A stretch of DNA of 64,000 bases from Chthoniobacter flavus (GCA_945861435.1 CAMAUX010000011.1:1-64000); one strand, 5' to 3'. Numbered from the stretch's first letter, positions 24,463-36,198 are shown. The notes: generated from the sequence alone by a model not told the origin. Numbers and translations: made by a program.

Positions 24463-26034
24463 CTAGGGGCGCAGCTCCTGGTTGTTGAGCGCATCAAGGA
24501 TCGTGAATTTCTCATGATGCATCGCCGGATCGCTGCGGAAGGTGAGCCGTCCGGCGTACTTGCGCTCGATGTCCACCAGCAACTCCTCATCCTCCGTGCG
24601 CAGTCGGTCGAGAACGTGCGGATGCACCACCACCTTCACCTCGTGCACCTCGGTGTTGTTGCGCATCACGCGGTGCAACGCCCGCTGAAGCTCCACACTC
24701 ATGGTCATCGCGCTCTTCACCTTCCCCCGCCCGTGGCAGTACGGACAGGCACTGAAAACAGAACCGCTGATGCTCTCCACCGACCGCTGGCGCGTCATCT
24801 CCATGAGCCCGAGCGGCGAGATCGGCAGCACATGCGTCTTCGCCTTGTCGCGCCGCAACCGATCCTTCATCCGCTGAAAAACAGCCTGCTGATCCTTGCG
24901 CCCCTTCATGTCGATGAAGTCGCCGATAATCAGTCCGCCAATATTGCGCAACCGCATCTGGCGCGCCATCTCGTCAGCCGCCTCCAGATTGGTCTGCAGG
25001 ATCGTCTTCTCCACGTCCTTGCCCCCCTTGTTACGGCCCGTGTTCACATCGATGGCGATCAGCGCCTCCGTCTCATCGATCACAATGTAACCGCCGCACG
25101 GCAGCCACACCTGACGGTGAAAGGCGTCGTCGATCTGCTTCTGCACCCCATAGTTTTCAAAGATCGGCTGGGAGTCCGCATAGTGCCGAATTCGCGCTGC
25201 CGAACGCTTCGAAATCTGTCCCACAAGGGCCGTCATCCGCTTCACAGACGCCTCGTCGTCGCAGATCACCTCGTCGATCTCATCCGTGAGGAAGTCCCGC
25301 ACGGTGCGTTCGATCAGGTCAGGCTCCTCAAACACGCAGGATGGCGCGGGCTTGGCCTTCATCGCCCCCTCGATGGCTCGCCACTGCTCCACAAGCAGGC
25401 TCAGGTCGCGCACAAAGTAACGCACCCGCTGCCCTTCGCCCACCGTGCGAACAATGACCCCCATCCCCTCCGGCACGTCCAATTCCTTTAAAATCTTGCG
25501 CAGACGCTCGCGCTCCTTGGGCGACTCGATCTTGCGCGAAATGCCACTCTGGTCGCTGTAGGGCATCAGCACCAGATAACGCCCGGCAAGACTCAGGTTC
25601 GTCGTGATCCGGGGCCCCTTTGTGCTGATGGGCCCCTTGGTCACTTGCACCAGCACCTCGCTGCCCACTGGGTAAATGCTCGGAATATCCTTCGCGGTAA
25701 TCCGCTTCTGGTCCTTCTTTCCCGACGGGCGGTCCACCTCCTCGATCCCACTATCCAGAGCCGCGGGGAGCGCGTCCCAAAAATGAAGGAAGGCGTTCTT
25801 ATCAAAGCCAATATCCACGAACATCGCCTTCAGGCCGTGTTCGATGTTCTTCACTCGGCCCTTGAAGATGCTGCCGACCATGTTTTGGTCGCTTTGTCGC
25901 TCGATGCTGTACTCCTCGAGCACACCGTTCTCAAGGAGCGCCACGCGGCGCTCCAACTTCTCCGCGTTGATAACAAGCTTGTTTCCGGTCTGGCGCGGAG
26001 CCAGTCCGAGAATGCGTTTGACACGTTCAGTCAT
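24463..26034 (-). CDS. rng: Ribonuclease E/G
   Basis: S1-like region SIFKGRVKNIEHGLKAMFVDIGFDKNAFLHFWD, EALIAIDVNTGRNKG, IGGLIIGDFIDM, CPYCHGRG. Confidence 0.92.
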   Translation of the reverse strand: MTERVKRILGLAPRQTGNKLVINAEKLERRVALLENGVLEEYSIERQSDQNMVGSIFKGRVKNIEHGLKAMFVDIGFDKNAFLHFWDALPAALDSGIEEVDRPSGKKDQKRITAKDIPSIYPVGSEVLVQVTKGPISTKGPRITTNLSLAGRYLVLMPYSDQSGISRKIESPKERERLRKILKELDVPEGMGVIVRTVGEGQRVRYFVRDLSLLVEQWRAIEGAMKAKPAPSCVFEEPDLIERTVRDFLTDEIDEVICDDEASVKRMTALVGQISKRSAARIRHYADSQPIFENYGVQKQIDDAFHRQVWLPCGGYIVIDETEALIAIDVNTGRNKGGKDVEKTILQTNLEAADEMARQMRLRNIGGLIIGDFIDMKGRKDQQAVFQRMKDRLRRDKAKTHVLPISPLGLMEMTRQRSVESISGSVFSACPYCHGRGKVKSAMTMSVELQRALHRVMRNNTEVHEVKVVVHPHVLDRLRTEDEELLVDIERKYAGRLTFRSDPAMHHEKFTILDALNNQELRP

Positions 26035-26084
26035 GGAAAGAATTGCTGGGTAAACTTTGCTTAACACTGGGATTCAGGGGTGGA

Positions 26085-28406
26085 TCAGCGACCTCCGGGC
26101 CTCCCGGGAGCCGGTGCCGGACGCGGATTACTCTGGCGTTTCGGACCGAAGAAACGCTCAAAGAACCCTCTCTTTTCCATCGTGGAAGGCTTGGTGTCGC
26201 CGGGCTTTGAACCGCGCTGCACCCTGCCCCCTTGATCGGGCAAGTCACTGATGTTTGGGGAGTTGGCTGTCGTCTGGGATGGGTCTTTCTTCTTCTTGTC
26301 TTGGGCGTCGGTATGGTCTGCCGTCTCCAAGTCAGCTGTCTGGTCAGGGGTCAACAGGCTCTTCTTGTAATCCACCAAGTCGATGGGCGTAAAGCTGCCA
26401 ACCGCAGGAGTCAGCGCTTTCAGGCCCGGATCGTACCCTTTTTCGAGCGCAAGACTCTCCTCAAGAATCTTTTGCGCAATCGGAGCCGATACGCCCCCCC
26501 CCGATTTCGCCCCCTGCACAAATACACAAATCGCATACTTGGGCGCCTCGTACGGGGCAAAACACATGAACCACGTGTGGTTGTCTTTGACCTTGCTCAC
26601 CGTGCGCCCCTCGCGCGATTCCCTCCAAAACTGCGCCGTTCCAGTCTTGCCTGCCACCTCCACCCCCTTGACCTGCGCCCGCCGCCCCGTTCCCCCCGCA
26701 TCATTGACCACTTTCCACATCCCCCGCCGCACCAACTCCATCTGGGCATCGGTGATCCCCGAGGCATGCAGGTCCTCCCTCACCGTGGGCTCCGGCGGCG
26801 CCACAAGGCGTCCCTCCTCGTCGCGCACATCCTGACCGTTCTGATCCACGATCCGATGCACCAGGCGCGGCTCGTACGAAATGCCACGGTTGGCAATCGT
26901 CGCCGCTACCATCGCAATCTGCAGAGGCGATGCCTCCACTGCTCCCTGCCCGATGGAGGTGTTCGCCGTGTACCCATCCGACCACCGCTCGTTGGGCGCC
27001 ACCTTCCGCAGCCAATCCGGACCGGGCAAAATTCCGGGCGACTCACCAGAAAGCGGCACGCCTGTCTTCCGTCCAAGGCCGAGCGCGTTGCCGATAAAGT
27101 CGATGTTCTCGATCTTCGCTGCATTGCCCCACTGGTAAAAAAACGAATTGCAGGAGTACTTGAGCGCATCTGAGAGCCCGAGATTGCCGTGGGGTGGCAG
27201 GTGTCGATCCATCACCCAGCACTTCATGAAGGTGTTGCCGTAGCTCACCCCTCCCGAACAGTTGAACGAATTCTTCTCCGTGAGCCCCTTGCGAAGCCCG
27301 GCCAGAGCAGTGACGGTCTTAAAGGTCGAGCCCGGTGCATAGCTCTGGATCGCACGGTTGGTGAGGGGATCCGTGTCGTCCTGCGATAGCTTGTCCCACT
27401 CCGCCCTCGTAATGCTCGGGATAAAGCTGTTCGGGTCGTAGTTGGGCACCGACGCCATCGCCAGAATCTCCCCGTTGTTCGGATTCACCACCACAGCCGC
27501 ACCACGGCCAATGTGCGCGTCACGCAAGGCGCGCTCCGTAATGTATTGGATCCGGGCGTCGATGGTCAGCTGCACATTGCTCCCCTGCCGCGCAGGAATC
27601 CTCTTCACCTCCCGCTCGATCACCCCCTTCACATTGCGCTCCTTCACCACGACTCCAGGCGTTCCTCGAATGTACTTGTCGAGGTAGAGCTCCACCTGAG
27701 ATTTCCCCTCCATGTCCGGCTGATAAAAGGTGTAGGCGTTCACGTCCGGAAGTCGGTCAATGTCGACCGGCGCACCCACGTACCCCAGCAGGTGCGTGGC
27801 AAAAGCCCCGTACACATAATGCCGCACCGGACGCACCGTCACATCCACTCCCGGCAACCCCACGTCATGTTCCGCAAATCGCGCAAGCGTGCGCCGATCC
27901 AGTGCTTCCCAATAAACAAAAGGCACCTCCGTGTTGTTGCGGTAATGCTTGCGAAGCCGCGCAGAGTTGTAGTCCTTCGCCAAGTTCAAATCGTCCAACC
28001 GCGGCAGGATCGCCGTGTTCACGATCTGCACAATATCCGCCTCCTTCTTCACCGTGAGCATCTGGCGCACCGGCGCCTTGTAGGGCAGCATCGGCGCGTA
28101 GCCCCCGTTCTGACGCTTGTACCCGCGCACAATGTCCGGCAGAAAAAAGTCGATATCGTAGCTGGCCTGATTACCCACCAGCACCACAGCGTTACGGTCC
28201 CGAATTTCGCCGCGCACCGCGGGAATGCGCACAGTCACCTGCGACCGCCCGGCGATCCGCTGCGCCCAGTATGGCCCACGGGCAACCTGCTCCCACCACA
28301 ACTTCCCCACCAGCACGGCAAAACCTGCCAGCATCAGCACCCCCAAAAACGCCAGCCTCCACTCCGTGCGTGGCCCTCGCCGCTTGTTCCGGTTACGCAC
28401 CAGCAT
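26085..28406 (-). CDS. mrdA: Penicillin-binding protein 2
   Basis: Single TM, QSYAPGSTFKTVTALAGLRKG (SxxK), YSCNSFF (SxN), AGKTGTAQ (KTG); located in mre operon. Confidence 0.92.
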   Translation of the reverse strand: MLVRNRNKRRGPRTEWRLAFLGVLMLAGFAVLVGKLWWEQVARGPYWAQRIAGRSQVTVRIPAVRGEIRDRNAVVLVGNQASYDIDFFLPDIVRGYKRQNGGYAPMLPYKAPVRQMLTVKKEADIVQIVNTAILPRLDDLNLAKDYNSARLRKHYRNNTEVPFVYWEALDRRTLARFAEHDVGLPGVDVTVRPVRHYVYGAFATHLLGYVGAPVDIDRLPDVNAYTFYQPDMEGKSQVELYLDKYIRGTPGVVVKERNVKGVIEREVKRIPARQGSNVQLTIDARIQYITERALRDAHIGRGAAVVVNPNNGEILAMASVPNYDPNSFIPSITRAEWDKLSQDDTDPLTNRAIQSYAPGSTFKTVTALAGLRKGLTEKNSFNCSGGVSYGNTFMKCWVMDRHLPPHGNLGLSDALKYSCNSFFYQWGNAAKIENIDFIGNALGLGRKTGVPLSGESPGILPGPDWLRKVAPNERWSDGYTANTSIGQGAVEASPLQIAMVAATIANRGISYEPRLVHRIVDQNGQDVRDEEGRLVAPPEPTVREDLHASGITDAQMELVRRGMWKVVNDAGGTGRRAQVKGVEVAGKTGTAQFWRESREGRTVSKVKDNHTWFMCFAPYEAPKYAICVFVQGAKSGGGVSAPIAQKILEESLALEKGYDPGLKALTPAVGSFTPIDLVDYKKSLLTPDQTADLETADHTDAQDKKKKDPSQTTANSPNISDLPDQGGRVQRGSKPGDTKPSTMEKRGFFERFFGPKRQSNPRPAPAPGRPGGR

Positions 28407-28410
28407 CGGC

Positions 28411-28956
28411 TTATTCCCCCTCCCTCCGAGCCGACTCGCTAGGATAGCCCGCCAGCCTCCCGAGATAATTGAAAAGAAAAAACACAACGGGAGAAAGCAA
28501 TGCAGCCGCAGCCCCCGCACCAACCACCCTGCCCCAGACCACTTCGTTGAACACCAAACTCACCGGAGGCCTTCGCACACTGATCATCATGTACTCAGCA
28601 AACACCATCACCGACGTGAACACCCCCGTCAGCAGGCAGTGCACCTCCCAGCGTCCCCTCTGAAACAGCGGACGAAACCCGCTCATCAACGCCCCCAAGG
28701 CCGCATACACAATCACCGACCAACCCGGCGCTATCTCCACCGCGGAATCCACCACCTGCGTGTAGACCGCGTCCCAGCAAAGCCCGGAAACAAATGCCAA
28801 AACCAGCATCCCAGGCGGAGGAAACGCCAGCGCACCGTAAAAGAAAATCACCGGAAGCAGCATCACCCGCACACCCCACGGTGGGATCGGATCGATGAAA
28901 TGCTGGCCCACAAGCGCCGCAAACAAACTCGCGAGCGTGAACAGAAAAAAGATCAT
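28411..28956 (-). CDS. mreD: Rod shape-determining protein MreD-like
   Basis: Multi-TM protein between PBP2 and MreC. Confidence 0.75.
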   Translation of the reverse strand: MIFFLFTLASLFAALVGQHFIDPIPPWGVRVMLLPVIFFYGALAFPPPGMLVLAFVSGLCWDAVYTQVVDSAVEIAPGWSVIVYAALGALMSGFRPLFQRGRWEVHCLLTGVFTSVMVFAEYMMISVRRPPVSLVFNEVVWGRVVGAGAAAALLSPVVFFLFNYLGRLAGYPSESARREGE

Positions 28957-28996
28957 GCCCTCGCCTCCGAATCACCCTGCTGCACCCCAGCTTTCA

Positions 28997-29806
28997 TCAC
29001 TTGCTCTCCCCCACCACAACAAACACATCTTCGATCGTCGTCAGATCCACCTCCGGGTCGATCGCTGAATAGCCATCCAACTCGCGCACCTCAAACTTGC
29101 GAACTTTCCCGATGAACACTCCTTCGGGAAACACCCCGCCAATCCCGGAAGTATAAACCTTCTGACCGGGCCCGAGATTTGCCTGCTTCGAAAGATACTG
29201 CAGACCGATCGGAGGCACACCAACCCCCACCGCACGCTCCCCGCGCACAATCCCCTGCTCAGAGGATCCCTCCACACGCGCCGCCACCTTGCAGTTCTCG
29301 TCAGTGATCAGCAGCACCGTGCTGTCGGACTCCGACACCACCTGCGTCTTACCCACCAACCCCTTCTCCGTCAGGACCGACATGTCGGGCCGCAATCCAT
29401 CTGCCGAACCGCGGTCAATAATGACGGTGCTGTACCAAGTCGAACTCTTACGCACGGTGATCCGCGCCGGAAGCAGCTTGAAACGGGCCCGCTCCCTGTA
29501 ACCCAGCGCATTGCGCAGCCGGTTGTTCTCCGCCTCAAGCCCCCGCAACGTCTGGTTCGTAGCACTCAATTCCTTGTTCGCCACCCTCAACCGCTTGTTG
29601 TCCTCCTCCAACTGACCAAGCGTCTTGAGCCCCTCGCGAAACACCGAAAACTGGCGCTCCAAGTTCGAACCCTGCTTCAAAAAGGGCGCGATCATCCCCA
29701 AAAAACCCGCCTGTAACTTCTGCACACCACGCGGACTCAGGCAGAAAAGGCCCGTCAGCGCCGCAAGGAAAACAACCACCGACACCCAGTTGATCCGCTT
29801 CCTCAT
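28997..29806 (-). CDS. mreC: Rod shape-determining protein MreC
   Basis: N-terminal TM + coiled coil, ITVRKSSTWYSTVIIDRGSADGLRPDMSVLTEKGLVGK. Confidence 0.9.
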   Translation of the reverse strand: MRKRINWVSVVVFLAALTGLFCLSPRGVQKLQAGFLGMIAPFLKQGSNLERQFSVFREGLKTLGQLEEDNKRLRVANKELSATNQTLRGLEAENNRLRNALGYRERARFKLLPARITVRKSSTWYSTVIIDRGSADGLRPDMSVLTEKGLVGKTQVVSESDSTVLLITDENCKVAARVEGSSEQGIVRGERAVGVGVPPIGLQYLSKQANLGPGQKVYTSGIGGVFPEGVFIGKVRKFEVRELDGYSAIDPEVDLTTIEDVFVVVGESK

Positions 29807-29831
29807 CGCCCACCTCCATCGCGCGCCTTAC

Positions 29832-29912
29832 CAGCGCACACATCAGCGCACACAACAGCGCACACAACAGCGCACACACCAGTGCACACAACAACGCACA
29901 CACCAGTGCACA
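29832..29912. repeat. 12-bp tandem repeat (consensus CAGCGCACACAA, about 6.75 copies) in mreB-mreC intergenic region
   Basis: Units: cagcgcacacat, cagcgcacacaa, cagcgcacacaa, cagcgcacacac, cagtgcacacaa, caacgcacacac, cagtgcaca. Confidence 0.95.
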
Positions 29913-30005
29913 TCGCCAAACCCTGGGGGCCCGGCACCTGCGCGGACCGCGCCCAGCACTCCTCAACCGAGCAAGTGACCGAGCAACTCTGGCTCATCCT
30001 CGTCC

Positions 30006-31052
30006 TCAGCCGTTCCTGCGAGAGTCACTCGTGGACACTTGACGCAGGAACTTGATTTCACTCAGGGCACGCCCCGTCCCTTCAGCCACCGCACTCAGCG
30101 GATCCTCCGCCACATGCACCGGCAACCCCGTCTCCTCCGCCAGCAACCGGTCCAAACCGCGCAACAGCGCCCCGCCTCCCGCGAGCACCAAGCCGCGATC
30201 CACAAGATCCGCACTTAACTCAGGCGGACAGCGCTCCAGCGTCACACGCACAGAATCCACAATCGTAGAAATGGGCTCCAAAAGCGCCTCACGTACTTCT
30301 TGCGAGGTGATCGTCAGCGTCTTGGGAAGACCAGCAACCAAGTCCCGCCCCTTCACCTCTAAACTGGTCTCCTTCTCAATCGGGTACGCGCTCCCAATCT
30401 TAATCTTAATGTCCTCAGCCGTGCGCTCCCCAATCATCAAATTATAAGCCCGCTTCATGTACTGGATGATCGCCTCGTCCAGTTCATCCCCAGCCACGCG
30501 CACACTGCGGCTGAATACGATCCCGGAAAGCGAGATCAACGCCACCTCCGTCGTCCCACCCCCAATGTCGATGATCATGTTCCCCGCAGCATCCTGCACG
30601 GGAAGCCCACACCCGATCGCCGCAGCCATCGGCTCCTCAATGAGATGCACCTCCCTCGCCCCCGCATGCAAAGCCGACTCTTTCACCGCCCTTTTCTCCA
30701 CCTCCGTAATTCCCGAAGGCACCGCAATCACCACCCGCGGACGCGGCCGAAACAGGGTCCGTTTCCCGTGAACCTTCTGGATAAAGTGCCGCAGCATCGC
30801 CTCGGTGATCTCGAAGTCGGCGATCACGCCGTCCTTGAGCGGCCGAATGGCCACAATGTTACCGGGGGTGCGCCCCAGCATCCGCTTCGCCTCGTCGCCG
30901 ACGGAAAGCACGCGGTTGGTACCGGCCTGCACAGCGACCACCGAAGGTTCGCGCAACACAATCCCATGGTCTTTCACGTAGACCAGTGTGTTGGCCGTTC
31001 CTAGATCGATACCAATATCGTTGGAAAACAGCCCGAAGACTCCATTAAACAT
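30006..31052 (-). CDS. mreB: Rod shape-determining protein MreB
   Basis: [68 protein letters not shown]. Confidence 0.97.
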   Translation of the reverse strand: MFNGVFGLFSNDIGIDLGTANTLVYVKDHGIVLREPSVVAVQAGTNRVLSVGDEAKRMLGRTPGNIVAIRPLKDGVIADFEITEAMLRHFIQKVHGKRTLFRPRPRVVIAVPSGITEVEKRAVKESALHAGAREVHLIEEPMAAAIGCGLPVQDAAGNMIIDIGGGTTEVALISLSGIVFSRSVRVAGDELDEAIIQYMKRAYNLMIGERTAEDIKIKIGSAYPIEKETSLEVKGRDLVAGLPKTLTITSQEVREALLEPISTIVDSVRVTLERCPPELSADLVDRGLVLAGGGALLRGLDRLLAEETGLPVHVAEDPLSAVAEGTGRALSEIKFLRQVSTSDSRRNG

Positions 31053-31400
31053 TCAGGGTATTTGGCTAAAGGCTAAAAATTTGCTGAGGATGACTGATCA
31101 CGGCTGCGGATGAAAGCTTGCGATCGCTTATATTCTCACAAGTGCAAGGGAAAATGCGAAGGCTTGAGTGGGGGATAAACACGGATGGAGGTGGCGGGAT
31201 TGGCGGAAGGAAGGCGGTCGCAGGCTCAAATCCCACCCAACTCTGGCGCAGAATCTTCATCCCCGCAATACAGTCCTATTCCACCCAGCGGAACCGCTAA
31301 TACTTAGGTAGAGCCTCGGCGCAGCGTCAAAAGAATTCGGGTCACTTTCAACACCCCCTGCCGTATAATATACAAAAACCATCTGGAGAACCACTTGCAC

Positions 31401-32225
31401 TCAAACGCGCATCCACGCACGCCCCCACCCCCACAACTCTCTCCCACGCGCCCAACTCCACGCCCCAAAACTCTCGGCGTTGTCCAGCAACTCCAATCCA
31501 AACTCCTTCGCTGTCCCCACCGGCGCAAAGAAGAAGAACATCAGACTCAGCAGAAGCATGTTCATCAGATAAATAATCAGCAGACTGTAAAACGTCCCGT
31601 TCATACGCAGATCGCTCTGCCCCTTGCTGATCATCCAACCCGTGAAACTGAGATGGAACGCCCAGGTCGCTCCCACCGAAATGAAAAGCACCCACGTCCA
31701 CTGCGTGACATCCACAAACACCCCCGCCAGACCAAACACCCCCACCACCACCATGCTGAGCATAGGATGAAAGTAGGGTGCGAGCGCCACCCATAGGTTG
31801 TGCTTGTCGGTCACCACATACCCCCCCTCACGACTCGCCTTAAACTCAGTCACCCGACCTCCCATGAGCATCGACCAAAAGGCATGCGTCATCTCGTGCC
31901 CGTATACGTAAACCCCCAGCAAGCACGGCTCACCAGTCGCCCACAGCGACAAAACAAACGCCAGCATCCATAGCACACACCCCATGCAGAACGCCCAAAA
32001 ATCACCCCCCATCCACTGCTCCGAATGCACCGCCGTCCTGGCAAACACCCCAAAAAACGTCTTCGTCAAAATCCCCGCCGGCGCAAGCAGCAGAATTCCG
32101 GGCACAGGGCCCAGCACCCGCAAGGTAATGCGTTTCAATCGATACCCCACCCCTCCGGGCGCGGCATCAAGCTTCCGACCACGCCCCGCAGAACGCCTCC
32201 CTGCCCTTGTGGAGGCGCGAGTCAT
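31401..32225 (-). CDS. Multi-pass membrane zinc metalloprotease-like protein
   Basis: Several TM segments; VYGHEMTHAFWSMLMGG (HExxH). Confidence 0.55.
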   Translation of the reverse strand: MTRASTRAGRRSAGRGRKLDAAPGGVGYRLKRITLRVLGPVPGILLLAPAGILTKTFFGVFARTAVHSEQWMGGDFWAFCMGCVLWMLAFVLSLWATGEPCLLGVYVYGHEMTHAFWSMLMGGRVTEFKASREGGYVVTDKHNLWVALAPYFHPMLSMVVVGVFGLAGVFVDVTQWTWVLFISVGATWAFHLSFTGWMISKGQSDLRMNGTFYSLLIIYLMNMLLLSLMFFFFAPVGTAKEFGLELLDNAESFGAWSWARGRELWGWGRAWMRV

Positions 32226-32365
32226 TCCCGCTCAGTCAAATCGCCACCGTCCATCCCCACCACGGTGTGGATCGTTCGCACGGTTCAGTGAAACCAGTCA
32301 GAGAGCCGACCACCGCTAAGAACCGAAGGCCAACAACTAAACCACCAAGCCAAGCCAGCCACCCC

Positions 32366-32923
32366 TCAGGCACGTCCCATGTAGTCCCCGGTGCGGGTGT
32401 CCACCTTCACCTTCTCGCCCTCCTTGATGAAGAGAGGCACGTTGATGATCTTCCCCGTCTCCAGCGTGGCGGGCTTCATCACGTTGTTTGCGCTGTCGCC
32501 CTTCACCCCGTCCGCAGACTCCGTCACCTTCAGCACCACCGACGCCGGCAAGTCAAGAGTCGCCGCCCTTCCTTCCACGTACAAAACCTCCACCTTCAGG
32601 TTCTCCACCAAAAAATCCTTCGTCTCCTCCACCATGCTCCCATCGAAGGTAACCGTGTCGTAAGTCTCAGGATCCATGAAATGGTATCCTTGGTGATCCT
32701 TGTAGCTGAACTCCAGTGTCGTGCGCTGCACGTCCACCATGTCCACCTTGTCCGTAGACCCAAAGCGCACATCCGCCGACTTGCCCGTCCCAATGTAGCG
32801 AATGATCGCCTGCACAAACGCCCGAAGATTCCCCGGTGTGCGATGCATCACCTCCAAGACAATCGCGGGATTCCCGTTATACCGAATGCACATGCCTTTG
32901 CGGAGATCGTTTGCTGCTGCCAT
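32366..32923 (-). CDS. efp: Elongation factor P
   Basis: DLRKGMCIRYNGNPAIVLEVMHRTPGNLRAFVQAIIR, C-terminal KEGEKVKVDTRTGDYMGRA. Confidence 0.96.
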   Translation of the reverse strand: MAAANDLRKGMCIRYNGNPAIVLEVMHRTPGNLRAFVQAIIRYIGTGKSADVRFGSTDKVDMVDVQRTTLEFSYKDHQGYHFMDPETYDTVTFDGSMVEETKDFLVENLKVEVLYVEGRAATLDLPASVVLKVTESADGVKGDSANNVMKPATLETGKIINVPLFIKEGEKVKVDTRTGDYMGRA

Positions 32924-33327
32924 AAAATTTTAAAGTTCGGGGATGAAAAAAAGACTGCCTGAAAAGAGTCGAAACACTCGCGTGCCCCAACGCCCCCACC
33001 GACAGAGCCCGACAACCGGCCCCGCCAAAATGGGTGCGCAATATGCTTAACCGCTACGCCCGAGGCAACCCCTCAGTTTGCAACCCGCTGCCTCAAAGTT
33101 TCTCGCAACGCCCGCGCCGTGGAAGTTGTCAGCAAAGTCGCCGTCGCGCCCCACAATCCCGGCCATCCTGTGGGCCGAGTCCGCCAGCTCAATCATGGCG
33201 ATGAAAAGGACATCTATTGCGCCCCTCACGAAACTCTAACAATCGCCGAGCCGCTCCCACACTGATTCCCAACAGCATCTCCGGATTTCCCCTTGATTTG
33301 CACCCCTTCAATTTTAGCCTTTCTCCA

Positions 33328-36198
33328 ATGCACGATCTCTCAGCGCGGGAAACCACTTCTCTCCATCACTCCCCCCTGAGCCCCAAGGACACCTTCCCCC
33401 GACGCCACATCGGCTCATCCCCAGATCAGGTCCGCCGGATGCTCGACACCCTGGGACACGGCTCCCTCGCCAGCCTCATCGCCGCCACCGTTCCGGAAAA
33501 GATCCTCCTCCGCGAACCGCTCCAGCTTCCACCGGCCCTTGGCGAGCACGAGGCGCTCGCGGAACTGCACTCCATCGCACGCCGCAACCACGTGGCTCGC
33601 AACTTCCTCGGTCAGGGATACAGCGGATCCATCACCCCGCCGGTGATCCAGCGCAACATCCTCGAAAATCCAGGCTGGTACACCGCCTACACCCCCTACC
33701 AAGCCGAAATTTCCCAAGGCCGCCTCGAGGCCCTCATGAATTTTCAACAGATGATCACCGACCTCACCGGTCTCGACATCGCCAACAGCTCCCTCCTCGA
33801 CGAGGCCACCGCAGCCGCCGAAGCCATGCACATGGCCCAGCAGCACTGCAAAAACCCGGACGCTCACACCCTCTTCGTCTCCCACCTCTGCCACCCACAG
33901 ACCATCGCCGTCCTCCAAACCCGAGCGGAAGCCCTCGGCATCCCCGTACTCGTGGGTGATGACACCTCCTTCGACTTCTCCACTCCGGTCTTCGCCGTCG
34001 TCCTCCAATATCCCGACACCACGGGCGCCATCCGCGACCCCGCCCCATTCTTCGGCCGCGCCAAGGCCGCCGGCGCAGTGACCATCCTCGCAGCAGACCT
34101 CCTCGCACTCACCCTTCTCAAACCCCCGGGCGAACTCGGCGCCGACATCGCCGTCGGTTCCTCCCAACGCTTCGGAATCCCTCTGGGCTGCGGCGGCCCG
34201 CACGCCGCCTACATGGCCACGCGCGACGCCTTCAAACGCAGCATGCCCGGTCGCCTCGTCGGCGTCTCCAAAGACGCACATGGCCAGCCCGCCTACCGCC
34301 TCAGTCTCCAGACTCGCGAACAACACATCCGCCGCGACAAGGCCACCAGCAACATCTGCACCGCCCAAGTCCTCCTCGCCGTCATGGCCTCCATGTACGC
34401 CGTCTACCACGGACCCGATGGCCTGCGCCGCATCGCCCAACGCATCCACCTCCTCGCCTCCCATCTCGCTGCAGGCCTCCGCCACCTCGGCTTCCACGTC
34501 GCAGAAACCCCCTTCTTCGACACCATCCGCGTCGATCTCGACCCCGCCCAGCGCGACACCCTCCTGCGCGATGCAGCCACCCGCGGCATCAACCTGCGCG
34601 CATTCGAATCCCGCTCCCTCCTCATCGCACTCGACGAAACCACCGACTCGCTCGACGAACTCTTCGCCCTCTTCCACGGCGGCACGGAACACGGCATCGA
34701 CCTCCAAAGCCTCCTCGCCCCAACCGGCTTCGCAGCGCTGACACGCACCTCGGCCTACCTGCAGCACCCGGTCTTCCACCGCTACCACACGGAACACGAG
34801 ATGCTCCGCTACCTGCGCCGCCTTGAGTCCAAGGACCTCTCGCTCACCACCTCCATGATCCCGCTGGGCTCCTGCACCATGAAGCTCAACGCCACCAGCG
34901 AAATGCTGCCCGTCACATGGCCCGAGTTCGGCAGCATCCATCCCTACGCCCCCGCAGACCAAGCACAGGGCTACGCCGCACTCTGTTCGCAACTCGAGCA
35001 ATGGCTCGCCGAGATCACCGGATTCGCCGCCGTATCCCTCGAACCCAATGCCGGCTCCCAGGGCGAATACGCCGGACTCCTCGTCATCCGCGCCCACCAC
35101 CAGAGCCGCGGCGAAGGGCACCGCAACGTCTGCCTCATCCCCACCTCCGCACACGGCACCAACCCGGCCAGCGCCGTCATGGTCGGCATGCAGGTCGTCA
35201 CCGTCGCCTGCCTGCCCAATGGCGACATCGATTTCACCGACCTCAGGACCAAGGCCGAAACCCACAGCGCCTCGCTCGCCGCCCTCATGGTCACCTACCC
35301 CAGCACCCACGGGGTCTTCGAGGAGGACATCACAGAAATCTGCGCCCTCATCCACTCCCACGGCGGCCAAGTCTACATGGACGGCGCCAACATGAATGCG
35401 CAGGTCGGCCTCACCTCCCCGGGCCGCATCGGCGCAGACGTCTGCCACCTCAACCTCCACAAAACCTTCTGCATCCCTCACGGCGGTGGCGGTCCGGGAA
35501 TGGGCCCCATCGGCGTCGCCGCGCACCTCGCCCCCTTCCTGCCAGCCCCCGAGCGCACCGCCGTTCCCGGCCGGATCGGTCCCGTCAGCGCAGCCGCATG
35601 GGGCAGTGCCAGCATCCTCACCATCCCGTGGATGTACATCCGCATGATGGGCGCCGACGGCCTCACCGAAGCCACTCGCATCGCCATCCTCAACGCCAAC
35701 TACATCGCGCGCCGCCTCGATCCCCATTTCCCCATCCTCTTCAAGGGACGCAATGGCCTCGTCGCCCACGAGTGCATTCTCGATCTGCGCCACTTCCACC
35801 ACATCACCGCAGAGGACGTCGCCAAGCGCCTCATGGATTACGGCTTCCACGCCCCCACCCTCAGCTGGCCCGTCCCCAACACCCTCATGGTCGAACCCAC
35901 AGAAAGCGAGTCCCTCGACGAACTCGACCGCTTCTGCGACGCCATGATCGCCATCCATGCCGAAATCCAAGCCGTCGAATCCGGCTCCATGGATCCTCGC
36001 AACAACCCCCTCAAAAACGCCCCGCATACCGCCGCCACCGTCACCGCCACCGCGTGGGACCGCCCCTATCCCCGCGAACAGGCTGCTTTCCCTGCCCCCT
36101 GGCTGCGCTCCCACAAATTCTGGCCCGCAGTCGGCCGCATCGACAACGTCTACGGCGACCGCAACCTCTTCTGCTCCTGCGTCCCCATCCCAGCCTGA
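33328..36198 (+). CDS. gcvP: Glycine dehydrogenase (aminomethyl-transferring), P protein
   Basis: [70 protein letters not shown] at 33328. Confidence 0.97.
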   Translation: MHDLSARETTSLHHSPLSPKDTFPRRHIGSSPDQVRRMLDTLGHGSLASLIAATVPEKILLREPLQLPPALGEHEALAELHSIARRNHVARNFLGQGYSGSITPPVIQRNILENPGWYTAYTPYQAEISQGRLEALMNFQQMITDLTGLDIANSSLLDEATAAAEAMHMAQQHCKNPDAHTLFVSHLCHPQTIAVLQTRAEALGIPVLVGDDTSFDFSTPVFAVVLQYPDTTGAIRDPAPFFGRAKAAGAVTILAADLLALTLLKPPGELGADIAVGSSQRFGIPLGCGGPHAAYMATRDAFKRSMPGRLVGVSKDAHGQPAYRLSLQTREQHIRRDKATSNICTAQVLLAVMASMYAVYHGPDGLRRIAQRIHLLASHLAAGLRHLGFHVAETPFFDTIRVDLDPAQRDTLLRDAATRGINLRAFESRSLLIALDETTDSLDELFALFHGGTEHGIDLQSLLAPTGFAALTRTSAYLQHPVFHRYHTEHEMLRYLRRLESKDLSLTTSMIPLGSCTMKLNATSEMLPVTWPEFGSIHPYAPADQAQGYAALCSQLEQWLAEITGFAAVSLEPNAGSQGEYAGLLVIRAHHQSRGEGHRNVCLIPTSAHGTNPASAVMVGMQVVTVACLPNGDIDFTDLRTKAETHSASLAALMVTYPSTHGVFEEDITEICALIHSHGGQVYMDGANMNAQVGLTSPGRIGADVCHLNLHKTFCIPHGGGGPGMGPIGVAAHLAPFLPAPERTAVPGRIGPVSAAAWGSASILTIPWMYIRMMGADGLTEATRIAILNANYIARRLDPHFPILFKGRNGLVAHECILDLRHFHHITAEDVAKRLMDYGFHAPTLSWPVPNTLMVEPTESESLDELDRFCDAMIAIHAEIQAVESGSMDPRNNPLKNAPHTAATVTATAWDRPYPREQAAFPAPWLRSHKFWPAVGRIDNVYGDRNLFCSCVPIPA

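Noticed and set aside
29535-29966. ORF encoding CALVCALLCALVCALL repeats
   Set aside because: Arises only from the 12-bp DNA tandem repeat; overlaps mreC antisense/intergenic and lacks any other support.
31180-31260. tRNA-like words (TGGCGGAAGG... GCAGGCTCAAATCCCACC) upstream of mreB
   Set aside because: The T-loop-like sequence is present but the T-stem and acceptor arms do not pair; not a foldable tRNA by eye.
32930-33327. Possible glycine riboswitch upstream of gcvP
   Set aside because: No tandem glycine-aptamer consensus could be seen in the leader region.
33415-36114. 899-aa minus-strand ORF antisense to gcvP
   Set aside because: Mirror ORF typical of GC-rich coding sequence; low-complexity Gly/Glu/Val/Asp translation and the plus strand encodes a clear GcvP.
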